From Oceanobacillus sp. FSL K6-2867 (lineage in GTDB: Bacteria; Bacillota; Bacilli; Bacillales; Amphibacillaceae), in contig NZ_CP150144.1 of the NCBI RefSeq assembly GCF_037963145.1, positions 2,356,001-2,420,000 on the forward strand: a DNA stretch of 64,000 bases. Reading direction: 5' to 3'. Numbering within the stretch: the first letter of the stretch is position 1; each line of letters starts with the position of its first letter. A model generated the notes under the pieces. It had not been told where the DNA came from. It was given only the letters and a program-made list of their open reading frames with translations, and did no database searches. A program made the position numbers and the translations under genes. Below are positions 53,977 to 62,994 of this stretch, one piece after another.

Positions 53977-54750
53977 ATGATGAGACTAAGTGTTAGAAAC
54001 CTAAAAGTCAAATATTCGAACCGCATAATCATAGATCGTGTTTCAGCCGATTTTGTCGGGGGTGAAATGGTATCCATTATCGGTAAAAACGGTGTGGGAA
54101 AGACCACGTTTATAAGGGCGATTGCCAAGCTGATTAGATGTAGCGGCCAGGTGCGTCTGTATGACGAGGAACGTACGTATTCGGAACGTGATATGGTTTA
54201 TGTTCCGCAAATGGGCACTTCCTCGTCGCAACTCACTGTTTTTGAAATGGTGCTGTTAGGTCTTGTCAAAGACCTCCGCTGGAAGGTTCGTGAGAAACAT
54301 ATTAACAAAGTGAATGAAATTCTATCACAGCTGAAATTGTCGCATTTAAGTATGAAAAAGTTTTATGAACTGAGCGGCGGACAAAAACAGTTGATTTACA
54401 TGGCGCAGTCTTTCGTTTCCAGGCCGAAGGTGCTGTTGCTAGACGAACCGACAAGCGCGCTTGATTTGCGACATCAGCTAGTCGTTATGGATCATGTGCG
54501 GAAGTATACACAGAGGGCAGGAGCAATTACCATCTTTGTTGTCCATGATCTTATGCTGGCCGCTCGATACAGCGACCGCATGCTCTTAATTGACGATGCA
54601 AAAATCATGATACAAGGAGAACCTGGGGAGGTTTTGCTGACCGATCTGCTGGAAAGTGCCTACGACGTCCAAGTCAACGTGGAAAAAAATACGCTGGGAC
54701 AGTTCAGTATCATCCCCCAATCGCCCATATACAGTAGCACTCATACTTGA
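53977..54750 (+). CDS. ABC transporter ATP-binding protein (FecE type)
   Basis: 257 residues. Walker A GKNGVGKTT (about 36-44), signature LSGGQKQLIYMAQSF, Walker B KVLLLDEPTSALDLRHQ, and the switch His in VVHDLMLAARYSD. Starts 6 nt after the permease stop. The operon seems complete, but the DNA directly after it is degraded coding sequence. Confidence 0.93.
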   Translation: MMRLSVRNLKVKYSNRIIIDRVSADFVGGEMVSIIGKNGVGKTTFIRAIAKLIRCSGQVRLYDEERTYSERDMVYVPQMGTSSSQLTVFEMVLLGLVKDLRWKVREKHINKVNEILSQLKLSHLSMKKFYELSGGQKQLIYMAQSFVSRPKVLLLDEPTSALDLRHQLVVMDHVRKYTQRAGAITIFVVHDLMLAARYSDRMLLIDDAKIMIQGEPGEVLLTDLLESAYDVQVNVEKNTLGQFSIIPQSPIYSSTHT

Positions 54751-54840
54751 AAATAAATGTAAGGAGATGTTGTTATTGACCTTACCAACACCCATTAGAA
54801 TTATTAAAAACACTGGGATAATCACGACCAGTCTTAATAC

Positions 54841-55037
54841 AAGACCACTCAGCTTTACACTGGTTCCGAATGGGTTTTGTCGCTCTATACAACCAAGCTT
54901 GGATACGCTAGGTGCCATTGCGTGTACTTATCGGAAGAAATGCTTGCCATTTCCCAGGAATATGCTGGAAGTGACAATTTGGATATTCACACCAAATGTA
55001 GTACCGCTGATGGCCTGTCTTTGCAGAAGGCAGTGTG
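54841..55037 (+). pseudogene. Coding remnant downstream of the ABC importer
   Basis: One frame reads LYTGSEWVLSLYTTKLGYAR, then CHCVYLSEEMLAISQEY, then AGSDNLDIHTKCSTADG, ending in a stop at 55036. There is no start, and stops precede it in that frame at 54796 and 54835. The stretch looks like real protein of the same GC-rich origin. I do not recognise the family. Confidence 0.4.
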
Positions 55038-55139
55038 ACCATGAACCGGTCGCTGAGTGTGGACCTTGCTCGAGCCGCATATTAGTTTAAAAAATGGAAT
55101 CCATTTTCTAATACAAACGACGTGTTGTACTTTTGTACA

Positions 55140-55830
55140 ATCGAAAAAAATGAAAAGAAACATCATGGAAGCGATCATTATACAAGGACTATCGAATAAG
55201 ATTTTATCACGGTTAATACTGTTGTGTCGGTACAACTCATTTTGAAGCTCCCTGATCAAACACTAGCAAAAGAAGAAACGTCTAAAACTGGGTCCAAAAA
55301 ACGTGGACGAAACCCAAGGAAGGGCTTTAATGGTGGAAAAGGAACAAGCTGAAAATGAAGAAAACATGCCTCTTTGTGAAAATAAGTTTAAGGCACAATT
55401 AGAGGTTCCATTAGTTGAACAACTTTCCGATGTTCCTCAAGACCCAAAAAAGGGCGATGAAAAAGAACGCAGAAGGAAGAATTTCTATTGGTTTAGCAAC
55501 AAAGAAAACTTAGCCGCTGGCACGTATTTACAGATCCTCTTCTCATCAGGGAGCTAAATAACGGAAAGGAAGCTACCCCAACCTTAAGGGGATACATGAA
55601 TATCTTCCTCGTCCGTTTTTACGCTATCAAACTATGGATGCTGATTATGATTATGAATATGAGCCAATATACGAGCAAGTGTATTAAATGGAACATCAAT
55701 CTGCGATTGCATACTACAGCGAAATGAAGGAGTGCCAATTGGGCTTGATAAACACTTTGCCTAACCTTTTTTCGTGAGCTAACGAAGATATTTTCAAAAG
55801 AAAAGGTGCTCATACTTGTTTACAACGCTT
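55140..55830 (+). pseudogene. Decayed DDE-type transposase
   Basis: Pieces in shifting frames resemble one transposase: ILSRLILLCRYNSF, then LKLPDQTLAKEETS, KKRGRNPRKGFNGGK, QTMDADYDYEYEPIYEQVY, and HQSAIAYYSEMKECQLGL. The order (basic linker, then an Asp motif D.DYEYEPIYEQ, then a conserved Ala-Tyr) fits an IS4/IS1182-like enzyme. Several frame breaks and stops show it is dead. It lies at the right edge of the GC-rich importer, in keeping with acquisition by transfer. Confidence 0.55.
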
Positions 55831-55962
55831 CAAAACTAGCTGTAAATCGCTTCAATGTAAAGTTATACCAGACTACAAGCTGCATGATATAATTTTAAAA
55901 TCCTGTAGGTATAAAGCAATTATGAAATTGACTAAGTTATAAATTTTTTATCGGATGCTTGA

Positions 55963-58866
55963 TTATTTAAAATGTTTAGCCTCAATATTATGTTCATCAA
56001 GTTTACGGTATAAGGTTGTGCGAGACATACCTAATTGTTTGGCTGATTTTGAAATATTCCCCTTATAATTCATCAAAGTTTGAATGTAAACTTGTCTTTT
56101 ATACTCATCTCTTTTTAGTTTACTATTTTCAATGTTTACTGGAAATGAATTCTCTACAAAAAGATTCTTTGTTTCTGTTTCCAGTGCATTGGAAGAAGAA
56201 TGACTAATAAATTGGGGTAAGTGAGCTTTTGTAATAAGGGGGGATTCTTCCGCTAAATAAAAAGCTCTTTCTATGACATTGTTTAGTTCTCGAATATTTC
56301 CCGGCCAGTTATATTTTTTTAATAGTATGACGGTTTCCTCTGAAAGATACTTCCTTGGCTGTCCCGCTTCAGCACTAAGTTCTTTTAAATAATAATTACT
56401 CAATTCGATAATATCTTCAATTCTTTTACGGAGCGGAATCAACTCGATTGTAAAAACATTCAAACGATAATATAGGTCGCTCCGGAAAGAGCCATTATAA
56501 GCTATTTCCTGAGAAAGATTTTTGTTTGTTGCGGCAATAATTCTCACATCCACAGATATCGGTTTATGTCCGCCGACTCGAACGAACTCTCTTTCCTGCA
56601 ACACCCGTAATAATGTTGTTTGCAGATCAAGAGGCATGTCCCCAATTTCATCGAGAAAAAGCGTACCACCGTCTGCAACTTCAAATTTGCCTACGTTACC
56701 TCCTTTTTTTGCCCCTGTGAATGCTCCATCTTCATAACCAAACAACTCTGCATTGATTAATTCTTTAGAAATAGAAGCGCAGTTTATCGCTATAAATGGC
56801 ATATCCTTTCGCTTGCTTTCATTATGAATAGCACGAGCGAACATTTCTTTCCCAGTTCCACTTTCGCCTAATAAAAGAACGTTCGCCTTCGTTTTTGCTG
56901 CGGAACGAGCAAATTCAGTAGTTTTTAAAAACAATTCGTTAAATCCAATTAAATCACTGGTTGTTAAACTTTGCTTCTCCTTCAAAGAGAATTGGTGCAT
57001 TTGGAGAGGGAGTGGTTTGAAATAGATAAAATGCATAGAGTTTTTATAAACCACTTTAACTTCATAGCTATCTTCTGAATCTTCTCTTCTCAGAGTATGA
57101 ATAATGTTTTCTATCCCTGCATCTTGTTCAGAAGAAAGTTCCAGCAAAACCGAGTTGACGAAATCCCGCTTATATTTAAAAAGTGCATCGGCTGTTTTAC
57201 TTTGAAATATCACTCTTCCTTCTTTTACGACAATTAAGCTTTTTGTAAGTTGGGTAGAAATCCCATGCAAAACATCGGATAATATAAGTTGTTCTTCTTC
57301 AATATCTACCATATTTGCACACATATGGAGAGAACTTTCTATAGATTGAAGCATGAACTTCCTAAATTCGGTATTAGTATTAAACATCCATACCCCTAAT
57401 ACCCCTCTTCGTACTCCAGAGTTACCAATGATAGGGATGCTTGCTATCGTTATTTCATATGGGGTGTTATTTGTTTCTATTGTCTTTGTCGCTTCATGAA
57501 ATGTTGAATATTCCAATAATTCAAAATCGATACCAATATTGTTTAAAAGTAAACTATCTGTATTTTCCTCAGATTTTAATTGTGCATGAAAGTGAGCAGG
57601 AATCAGAGATGAATTGAAGACTTTTAACAACACACCATCCTCATCAAAGTAGCCAAATGGAACTGGTAGTTTTTCCAGAGACTTTTCGAGTTTAGATAGA
57701 ATAGAATCATGCTGCATAATCCTGGATTTCAAATGATCTTTGTCACCAACTGTCTTGAATTTCAGAATTGGATCAGATAGATTATGCTCCATAAAAGGAA
57801 CAGGCAAAATAGGCTTTTCTGATTCCCATACAATAGTAAATTGTCCTGACTTATTAACTTTTCCGATTCTAGAATTTAGCCACAAATGCTGGGTAGTACT
57901 ATCAACGATGACATTTCCTTGTGGGGTTTCGAGTGAAAGTCCATTCAAAGCATTGCGAATGGACTCTGTAGAAATGGTATCTGTTTTCTTCATTGCCTCT
58001 GCTAGTAATAGGATACTATTATAAGCACTTTCTGAAGTAGCGCTAATAACATCAGTATCATATGCTTGTTTGTATTCACTTATAAATTTTCTGTTGTTAA
58101 AACTATTGATTGAACTGAAGTAAGGAAAACAAGAATAGTGGCCTATGGCTTTATAGGGATGTAAAGCTGCAACTTCGGTTTCAGCTAAAATGGTACTGGC
58201 AATCGGTTGATGTAAATCATGTTTTTCATGCTGTTGATAAAAGCTAAGTCCACTATCACCAACCAACGTTGAAAAAATAACATCCGGGTTTATTCGTCGA
58301 ATTTCATTGAGTGTCTTATCAAAGATTTGATGTCCTAATGCTACATATTTTTCATCATATACGATACCGCCTTTAGATTGAATCAACTGGCGAATATGGC
58401 GATTTGTTTCCAAGGGATAGATATAATCAGATCCAATTAAATAAAAGGATTTTCCAACATTTTGAATTAGCCATGGAATAAAATCGAGCAATTGTTGATT
58501 TGGTAACGAACCACAATAAAAGACATTAGGGTGCTGTTCAGAACCTTCATAGAAAGTGGGATAAAACAGTAGAGTATTATGCTTTTCTAAAACAGGAAGT
58601 ACTTTTTTTCTGCAGCCGGAAGTATAGAGTCCCACAATAGCTTTTACCTGGTCCAAGATAATAAGTTTTTCTGCTTTCCGTACCGCCACATAAGGATCCG
58701 AAGCAGCATCTTCAACAATTGGAACAAGAACTTTTCCATTAATTCCACCATTATTATTAATATGTTGAACAGCTAATAAACTAGCTTGATAAAGACCTTG
58801 TTCAGTAATACTTGTTGTGCCGGTCAGCGAAAATAGAATTCCGATTTTTATTTCCTGATCACCCAT
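55963..58866 (-). CDS. Sigma-54-dependent activator with fused urea/amide-binding-like sensor domain
   Basis: 967 residues. Residues about 5-365 form a periplasmic-binding-protein-like domain of the urea/short-chain amide type ([75 protein letters not shown]), without a signal peptide and so cytoplasmic. A PAS-like linker follows (about 385-620). The AAA+ module has Walker [11 protein letters not shown] (about 670-679), the sigma-54 contact [10 protein letters not shown], and Walker [15 protein letters not shown] Fis-type HTH ends the chain ([18 protein letters not shown]). Near the urease operon with its -24/-12 promoter, it is the likely urea sensor. A GGGAGG site precedes the ATG. Confidence 0.9.
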   Translation of the reverse strand: MGDQEIKIGILFSLTGTTSITEQGLYQASLLAVQHINNNGGINGKVLVPIVEDAASDPYVAVRKAEKLIILDQVKAIVGLYTSGCRKKVLPVLEKHNTLLFYPTFYEGSEQHPNVFYCGSLPNQQLLDFIPWLIQNVGKSFYLIGSDYIYPLETNRHIRQLIQSKGGIVYDEKYVALGHQIFDKTLNEIRRINPDVIFSTLVGDSGLSFYQQHEKHDLHQPIASTILAETEVAALHPYKAIGHYSCFPYFSSINSFNNRKFISEYKQAYDTDVISATSESAYNSILLLAEAMKKTDTISTESIRNALNGLSLETPQGNVIVDSTTQHLWLNSRIGKVNKSGQFTIVWESEKPILPVPFMEHNLSDPILKFKTVGDKDHLKSRIMQHDSILSKLEKSLEKLPVPFGYFDEDGVLLKVFNSSLIPAHFHAQLKSEENTDSLLLNNIGIDFELLEYSTFHEATKTIETNNTPYEITIASIPIIGNSGVRRGVLGVWMFNTNTEFRKFMLQSIESSLHMCANMVDIEEEQLILSDVLHGISTQLTKSLIVVKEGRVIFQSKTADALFKYKRDFVNSVLLELSSEQDAGIENIIHTLRREDSEDSYEVKVVYKNSMHFIYFKPLPLQMHQFSLKEKQSLTTSDLIGFNELFLKTTEFARSAAKTKANVLLLGESGTGKEMFARAIHNESKRKDMPFIAINCASISKELINAELFGYEDGAFTGAKKGGNVGKFEVADGGTLFLDEIGDMPLDLQTTLLRVLQEREFVRVGGHKPISVDVRIIAATNKNLSQEIAYNGSFRSDLYYRLNVFTIELIPLRKRIEDIIELSNYYLKELSAEAGQPRKYLSEETVILLKKYNWPGNIRELNNVIERAFYLAEESPLITKAHLPQFISHSSSNALETETKNLFVENSFPVNIENSKLKRDEYKRQVYIQTLMNYKGNISKSAKQLGMSRTTLYRKLDEHNIEAKHFK

Positions 58867-59583
58867 TTTTTTAGACCTCCCAAAAATTCTGTTCTCAACT
58901 GATTATACTTGGGATAAATAAGGATTCATTATTTGTAACATTACATATGTAGAGTAGAGGATTTTTAGTGGTTGCCATTTTATCAGTTCCTATTGTCTTA
59001 GTGCTATATTTGCGCCAACTTCAAATAATTACTTCATTCTGTTATTTAAAATGAAGCTTTCTATACCAGAAAGCTTCATAATCTAGATGGAAATTCAAGC
59101 GGAAGTAATTAGATTAAGATTTAATGTTCCGGAAAACCTCACCCATTTTAATGGTAATATCAATGGTTTCTTACAAAGAAGTAAAGGAAGTTGTTTATTA
59201 GTTTTCGAAGGTTTGATTTGGTATTCAGTTGCGTGGTGGCAGTTTCAAGATGAATTCTGATAAAAATCATGCCCTTGTTAATGAATAGAAGACAACTCAA
59301 ACCCAGAGTACCTATATGAATTTAAGAAATAACAATAGTTGTTTTACTATTTATAACCTTGTTTAATACAAAAAAATTACCAAGGCATTGTGAAAAAACA
59401 AATACAATTGAAAAAATACTTTTGACAACCAGGATCAAATCGTTTTTTTGCAGCTATTTTAAGCAGTGTCATAGAACATCTTCCATTTCCATGACACTTA
59501 CTTAAAATATGAAACAATTAACAAGAGATTGCTAGCTTTATTCGGCACAATTAAGCTGAATGCTCAACCTTATAAAAGCAGAA
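58867..59583. other. Intergenic region between the sigma-54 activator and SR1P-like gene
   Basis: About 700 bp with no convincing gene. It contains an 11-bp-arm hairpin (59051-59079, ATGAAGCTTTC and its complement) and a stem AGTGTCAT/ATGACACT at 59467-59499, which lies downstream of the SR1P frame on the minus strand. That would suit the 3' end of an SR1-like dual-function RNA, but the T-tract is weak. Confidence 0.4.
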
Positions 59584-59697
59584 TTAAGATTTTTTATCAG
59601 TATGACAGTCTGGACATTTACCGTATAGCGTATCCACTTTTTCGCACTCAATATACTCTATAGTTTTTCCGCACTTCTGACAAACGATGTGTCTCAT
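59584..59697 (-). CDS. SR1P-like GapA-binding peptide (37 aa)
   Basis: The frame MRHIVCQKCGKTIEYIECEK, then VDTLYGKCPDCH, matches the layout of Bacillus SR1P: an N-terminal IVCQxC, the EK.. .LYGKC block, and a second CxxC. SR1P is encoded on the dual-function RNA SR1, binds GAPDH GapA and promotes its link to RNase J1 (established knowledge in Bacillus subtilis). AAAGGAG precedes the ATG at a good distance. The GAPDH in this window (13243) is GapB-like, so the partner is probably a GapA elsewhere. Confidence 0.75.
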   Translation of the reverse strand: MRHIVCQKCGKTIEYIECEKVDTLYGKCPDCHTDKKS

Positions 59698-59759
59698 TAC
59701 CTCAACTCCTTTTTGTAGTAGTATACGAAGGGACTTATTTTATTTAGGTTTTAAATAAC

Positions 59760-60566
59760 CTAAAATAGGTTATACATAAACTGAGTAGGGGTTAAATCAG
59801 CGAATTTTTTAAAGCCCTTAATAAAATGGGCTTGATCATGGTAACCGTTCTCATACACAATGTCTAACGGATTATAATTATTGTGATTAATCATCATTGC
59901 CGCTAAAGAATTTTGAAATCTGACCATTTCAGAAAACTGTTTTGGTGTAAAACCAATGGATTCTTCAAACTTTTTACGCAGATATCGGTCTGAATATCCT
60001 ATATCCATTGATAGCTGTTTAATATTCAGATTACCTCCATTGGAATAAATCTTTTTAACGGAGTAATCGATTAAGTCTTGATATTCCGTTTTAAAATAAA
60101 ACTTTTCCGAAAATTTTTCAAATAAACGAATTCTTTCTTCAAAATTTTCCCCGTATGATATTTGCTCTAAAAGAGAAGTATCTACAGACACTACATCGTA
60201 TAAGGGGATTGTTTTGCCTAAGAGTTCTCTCATTGAATATTTTAGGTCCAGTATTCTCTGTTCTGGAAAAAACCTGACACCAAAGTAATCGCAGTCCTCT
60301 AAGAGATCTAATCTTTCACTTCTTTGATTTGGACTTGTCCAAAGGAATATGGATGGTTTTTTTTCAGAACAGCAAAACAGTAAATCAATAGAACCGTCAG
60401 GAATAAGTGAGAAAGAGTTAGAAGACTCTTTTTTAGTTTTGAATTGGTAAAATAGTGCGATGTTTTCGTGAATAATTGAGTTTCCAATTGGTTTTCTTTC
60501 TACATAATTATCCATTTTATATTCAATTTCAGGTTGGGCAGGAAAAAAATTAAGAGTAGTCTTCAT
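59760..60566 (-). CDS. AraC family transcriptional regulator
   Basis: 268 residues. An N-terminal domain of unknown ligand (residues 1-150) is followed by two HTH motifs: LNIKQLSMDIGYSDRYLRKKFEESIGFTPKQFSEMVRF (about 178-215) and NPLDIVYENGYHDQAHFIKGFKKFADLTPTQF (about 230-262). The N-terminal part (SFSLIPDGSIDLLF) resembles the DUF6597 sensor found in similar regulators. It lies just downstream of the Met/His-rich membrane protein on the same strand, 77 nt away, so box 12 may also drive it. Confidence 0.85.
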   Translation of the reverse strand: MKTTLNFFPAQPEIEYKMDNYVERKPIGNSIIHENIALFYQFKTKKESSNSFSLIPDGSIDLLFCCSEKKPSIFLWTSPNQRSERLDLLEDCDYFGVRFFPEQRILDLKYSMRELLGKTIPLYDVVSVDTSLLEQISYGENFEERIRLFEKFSEKFYFKTEYQDLIDYSVKKIYSNGGNLNIKQLSMDIGYSDRYLRKKFEESIGFTPKQFSEMVRFQNSLAAMMINHNNYNPLDIVYENGYHDQAHFIKGFKKFADLTPTQFMYNLF

Positions 60567-60643
60567 TCAAATCCTCTCCTATAATTGAGCTATTAATTAC
60601 TGACTAAACTGTTGTTACAAAAGAACATACCCATTTTGCTTAT

Positions 60644-61222
60644 TTAGTGGTGATGATGTACCTCATCAATGTTCTGGTTATTTTTATTGTCTGTTGTGTC
60701 AAGCTGAAGTCCTAAAATAACAAGAGTAAGCAATACCGAAACTGAAATTATCGCCTTATTAGCAGTGGACCAAGTACGGCTTGTTTTATTTTTATGATGT
60801 TCATTTACTTTCGTATTAATTAAATGAATAATGAACAAAAAGCTTACTATGGAAAAAATAACGATATATACTAACATGAGTGAATAATTATTTGCTGGTA
60901 TCATATCACCTATCATTGCACCCATCATTCCACCCATTGCTCCGCCGCCAACACCTTCACCCATGGCAAGCAGACTAATTGGTTTCCCGACCAAGATCCC
61001 GACTATAAGTGCAAAATTCATTGCAATTATTGTGGAAGTGGTTAAGTCGCCTTTAAACAGGATGCCTAAGATTAAACCAATCGCTGTGCTGCTGATCATA
61101 GCTAATGCCATTGCAATTGCCATCCCAGTCATGTTTACTAATAGTTCCTTATGCTGAAAGACCTTGATCAAGCATACGGCCGTATATACCAAAATTATTA
61201 TAGCGCCTGTTATTAGTAACAT
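60644..61222 (-). CDS. Met/His-rich integral membrane protein in the formaldehyde regulon
   Basis: 192 residues with about five hydrophobic segments. A loop reads VGGGAMGGMMGAMIGDM, rich in Met and Gly, and the C-terminus is EVHHHH after a KVNEHHKNK stretch. Such residues suit soft-metal binding, but no named family is certain. It has an HxlR-type promoter 250 nt upstream and a TTGGAGG site. Because the amine oxidase needs copper and a CsoR gene is nearby, a copper-related role is attractive; this is inference. Confidence 0.65.
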   Translation of the reverse strand: MLLITGAIIILVYTAVCLIKVFQHKELLVNMTGMAIAMALAMISSTAIGLILGILFKGDLTTSTIIAMNFALIVGILVGKPISLLAMGEGVGGGAMGGMMGAMIGDMIPANNYSLMLVYIVIFSIVSFLFIIHLINTKVNEHHKNKTSRTWSTANKAIISVSVLLTLVILGLQLDTTDNKNNQNIDEVHHHH

Positions 61223-61469
61223 ATTCTCCCTCCAAGAAGTAGTGTCTTTTGAGATTCTTAAATCAATTTGTAATTGGCAGCTAGTTAAAACAATCCAAAG
61301 TATCGGTAAGCGCTTTCAAACTAACCCTTCCTTTTATGATTGATATAGGATAAAAATAATACTGATGTATCTCTGTTTCTTGATTAGATAAGTGATAAGT
61401 TTTAATATTTAAATTATACCTCAATTTTAATTGATTTTACTATATTATATTAGTTGTTTTATTAATTAT

Positions 61470-61525
61470 ATTATAATTGCTAGTCAAGTCTTAGGGAAGT
61501 ACGCACTTTTTAGTCATAGAGTGTG
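61470..61525 (-). promoter_or_regulatory. Formaldehyde-regulon promoter (HxlR-type box) 12, before the membrane protein gene
   Basis: On the minus strand: CTCTATG, 5 nt, AAAGTGCGTACTTC (61496-61509), then TATAAT (61470-61475) at the standard spacing. Confidence 0.85.
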
Positions 61526-61625
61526 TAAATATATACTATTTGACTTAAATACATTCTCATATATTGGTTAACGATAGTAGTCGGATAGGTTTATAATGTT
61601 GAACTTTTTTAGTAAAGATAAAAGG

Positions 61626-61654
61626 TTCACAGCAACTAACATTGTTGCTGTGAA
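61626..61654 (-). terminator. Terminator of hxlR2
   Basis: TTCACAGCAAC pairs with GTTGCTGTGAA over 7 nt; on the minus strand CCTTTTA follows. Confidence 0.75.
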
Positions 61655-61750
61655 TCTACTAAATTAAATACGATTAAAACAGAGATAGAATGTTGTCTAA
61701 AGAAAGGAAAGCAGTAATTAAAGAATGATGTGCTGCATCCTCATCCTGTT

Positions 61751-62107
61751 TCATTCAGTATTTGTCAGTTCAATTTTCAGAACATTTTCCATGTAGTCTT
61801 TTCCCCAGTCATACATAGATTCAAGAATGGGCATCAGGCTTTCACCTTTACGAGTTAATGAATACTCCACTTTTGGGGGGACAACTGGATAGACCTCACG
61901 GTGAATAATTAGGTCTTCTTCTAGTTCTCTTAGTTGACTAACGAGCATTCGTTGTGTAATTCCTGGGATTAAAGCTTTAAGTTCACCAAATCGCTTAGTT
62001 CCTTCTTTTCCTAAATGCCACATAATCAGCATTTTCCATTTACCACCGATAATTGCAAGTGTAAGTTCCTTTTCGCAATTAAGGGTTTTTAGATTAATAC
62101 GACTCAT
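61751..62107 (-). CDS. hxlR: HxlR-type formaldehyde-responsive regulator 2
   Basis: 118 residues, nearly identical to HxlR1 across residues 14-105 but with a different N-terminus ([19 protein letters not shown]). Cys is again residue 11 and Lys residue 13. The winged helix-turn-helix core [16 protein letters not shown] is unchanged. It has a box of the same family in its own promoter whose core is a perfect palindrome (AAGTACGTACTT), so it is probably autoregulated. The strong middle identity suggests gene conversion with hxlR1. Confidence 0.9.
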   Translation of the reverse strand: MSRINLKTLNCEKELTLAIIGGKWKMLIMWHLGKEGTKRFGELKALIPGITQRMLVSQLRELEEDLIIHREVYPVVPPKVEYSLTRKGESLMPILESMYDWGKDYMENVLKIELTNTE

Positions 62108-62238
62108 TTATTCACCTCCATTCCAAATTCTTAAGAATATCACCATAGGATTCAAAGTATGATATTAAGAATTCAAGAACTTTCTTTCAAGGAAATCCTT
62201 AAGTGAATGGACCACCCCGCTTTTTAACTATTTAGATT

Positions 62239-62292
62239 AGTTTAACATATAGGAATTATTTTTATAAGTACGTACTTTATCATCATATAGTG
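62239..62292 (-). promoter_or_regulatory. Formaldehyde-regulon promoter (HxlR-type box) 13, before hxlR2
   Basis: On the minus strand: ACTATATG, 5 nt, AAAGTACGTACTTA (62265-62278), then TAAACT (62239-62244). The core is fully symmetric here, unlike the other boxes. Confidence 0.8.
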
Positions 62293-62500
62293 ATAATGAA
62301 GTAACCAAGAAGTAATGAAAATATAATTCTATTCCAATGATTTTCTCTTAAGCAGTGTGATTGGTGAGAAAAAGAAGAAGAACTATGCAGTAATCTATGT
62401 GTGAAAAGTTGGAATAGACAAATAAATAAGCTTGTATAAACCAGATGATGAGTATACAATAGATGAAAATTATATATCGTTTTAAAAGGGAGGGATTTGA

Positions 62501-62803
62501 ATGGGGAAATTCTTACATGATCACACATTAGCACCACGCACTAACCCGGAAAAGCAAGCTATCATCAATCGTTTAAAGAGAATAGAAGGACAGGTACGCG
62601 GAATACAAAAAATGGTTGATGAAGATCGTTACTGTGTAGATATACTGGTGCAAATAAGTGCAATCAATGCTGCTTTAAAGAAGGTTGGCTTTTCTATGGT
62701 AGAAAGGCATGCAAAGCATTGTGTAGCAGATGCCATCCAAGATCGCGAAGGGGATGCAGCAATTGAGGAACTTCTGGACGTAATGAAGCAATTATCCCGG
62801 TAA
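62501..62803 (+). CDS. csoR: CsoR-type copper-sensing repressor
   Basis: 100 residues, DUF156 family. RLKRIEGQVRGIQKMVDEDRYCVDILVQISAINAALKKVG is almost the Bacillus CsoR sequence, and the later VERHAKHCVADAI supplies the His and Cys that with the first Cys form the Cu(I) site. It normally represses copZ-copA; no such genes follow here, as the next gene is convergent. A GGGAGGG site precedes the ATG. Confidence 0.9.
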   Translation: MGKFLHDHTLAPRTNPEKQAIINRLKRIEGQVRGIQKMVDEDRYCVDILVQISAINAALKKVGFSMVERHAKHCVADAIQDREGDAAIEELLDVMKQLSR

Positions 62804-62940
62804 TTGGCGTGATAAAAAGTTCCTGGAGTAGTTCTGTTGCTGGTTTAACTTCACATTGATACAAAGTGCAGCCGATGATGAATTATAGGTACTATGATAA
62901 ATACTTTGTGGGAGTGATGAAAAGGAACACTCCCCATATA

Positions 62941-62977
62941 AAAAAAGATGAATAGGGACAACCTACTCATCTTTTTT
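62941..62977. terminator. Bidirectional terminator between csoR and cstA
   Basis: AAAAAAGATGA pairs with TCATCTTTTTT. Confidence 0.88.
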
Positions 62978-62994
62978 ATTTAAAAGGTAAACCG

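Noticed and set aside
51502..54750. Calling the ABC importer a nickel transporter because of the nearby urease
   Set aside because: FecBCD-type importers carry many chelates. Nothing in the binding protein read here singles out nickel, and the block looks acquired separately.
54656..55090. 144-codon frame overlapping the end of the ABC ATPase gene
   Set aside because: It runs in a different frame through the ATPase end and its composition is not protein-like. The better coding signal in the region is the orphan frame at 54841-55037.
55303..55557. 84-codon frame as an independent small gene
   Set aside because: It is a frame fragment inside the decayed transposase, with no ribosome-binding site.
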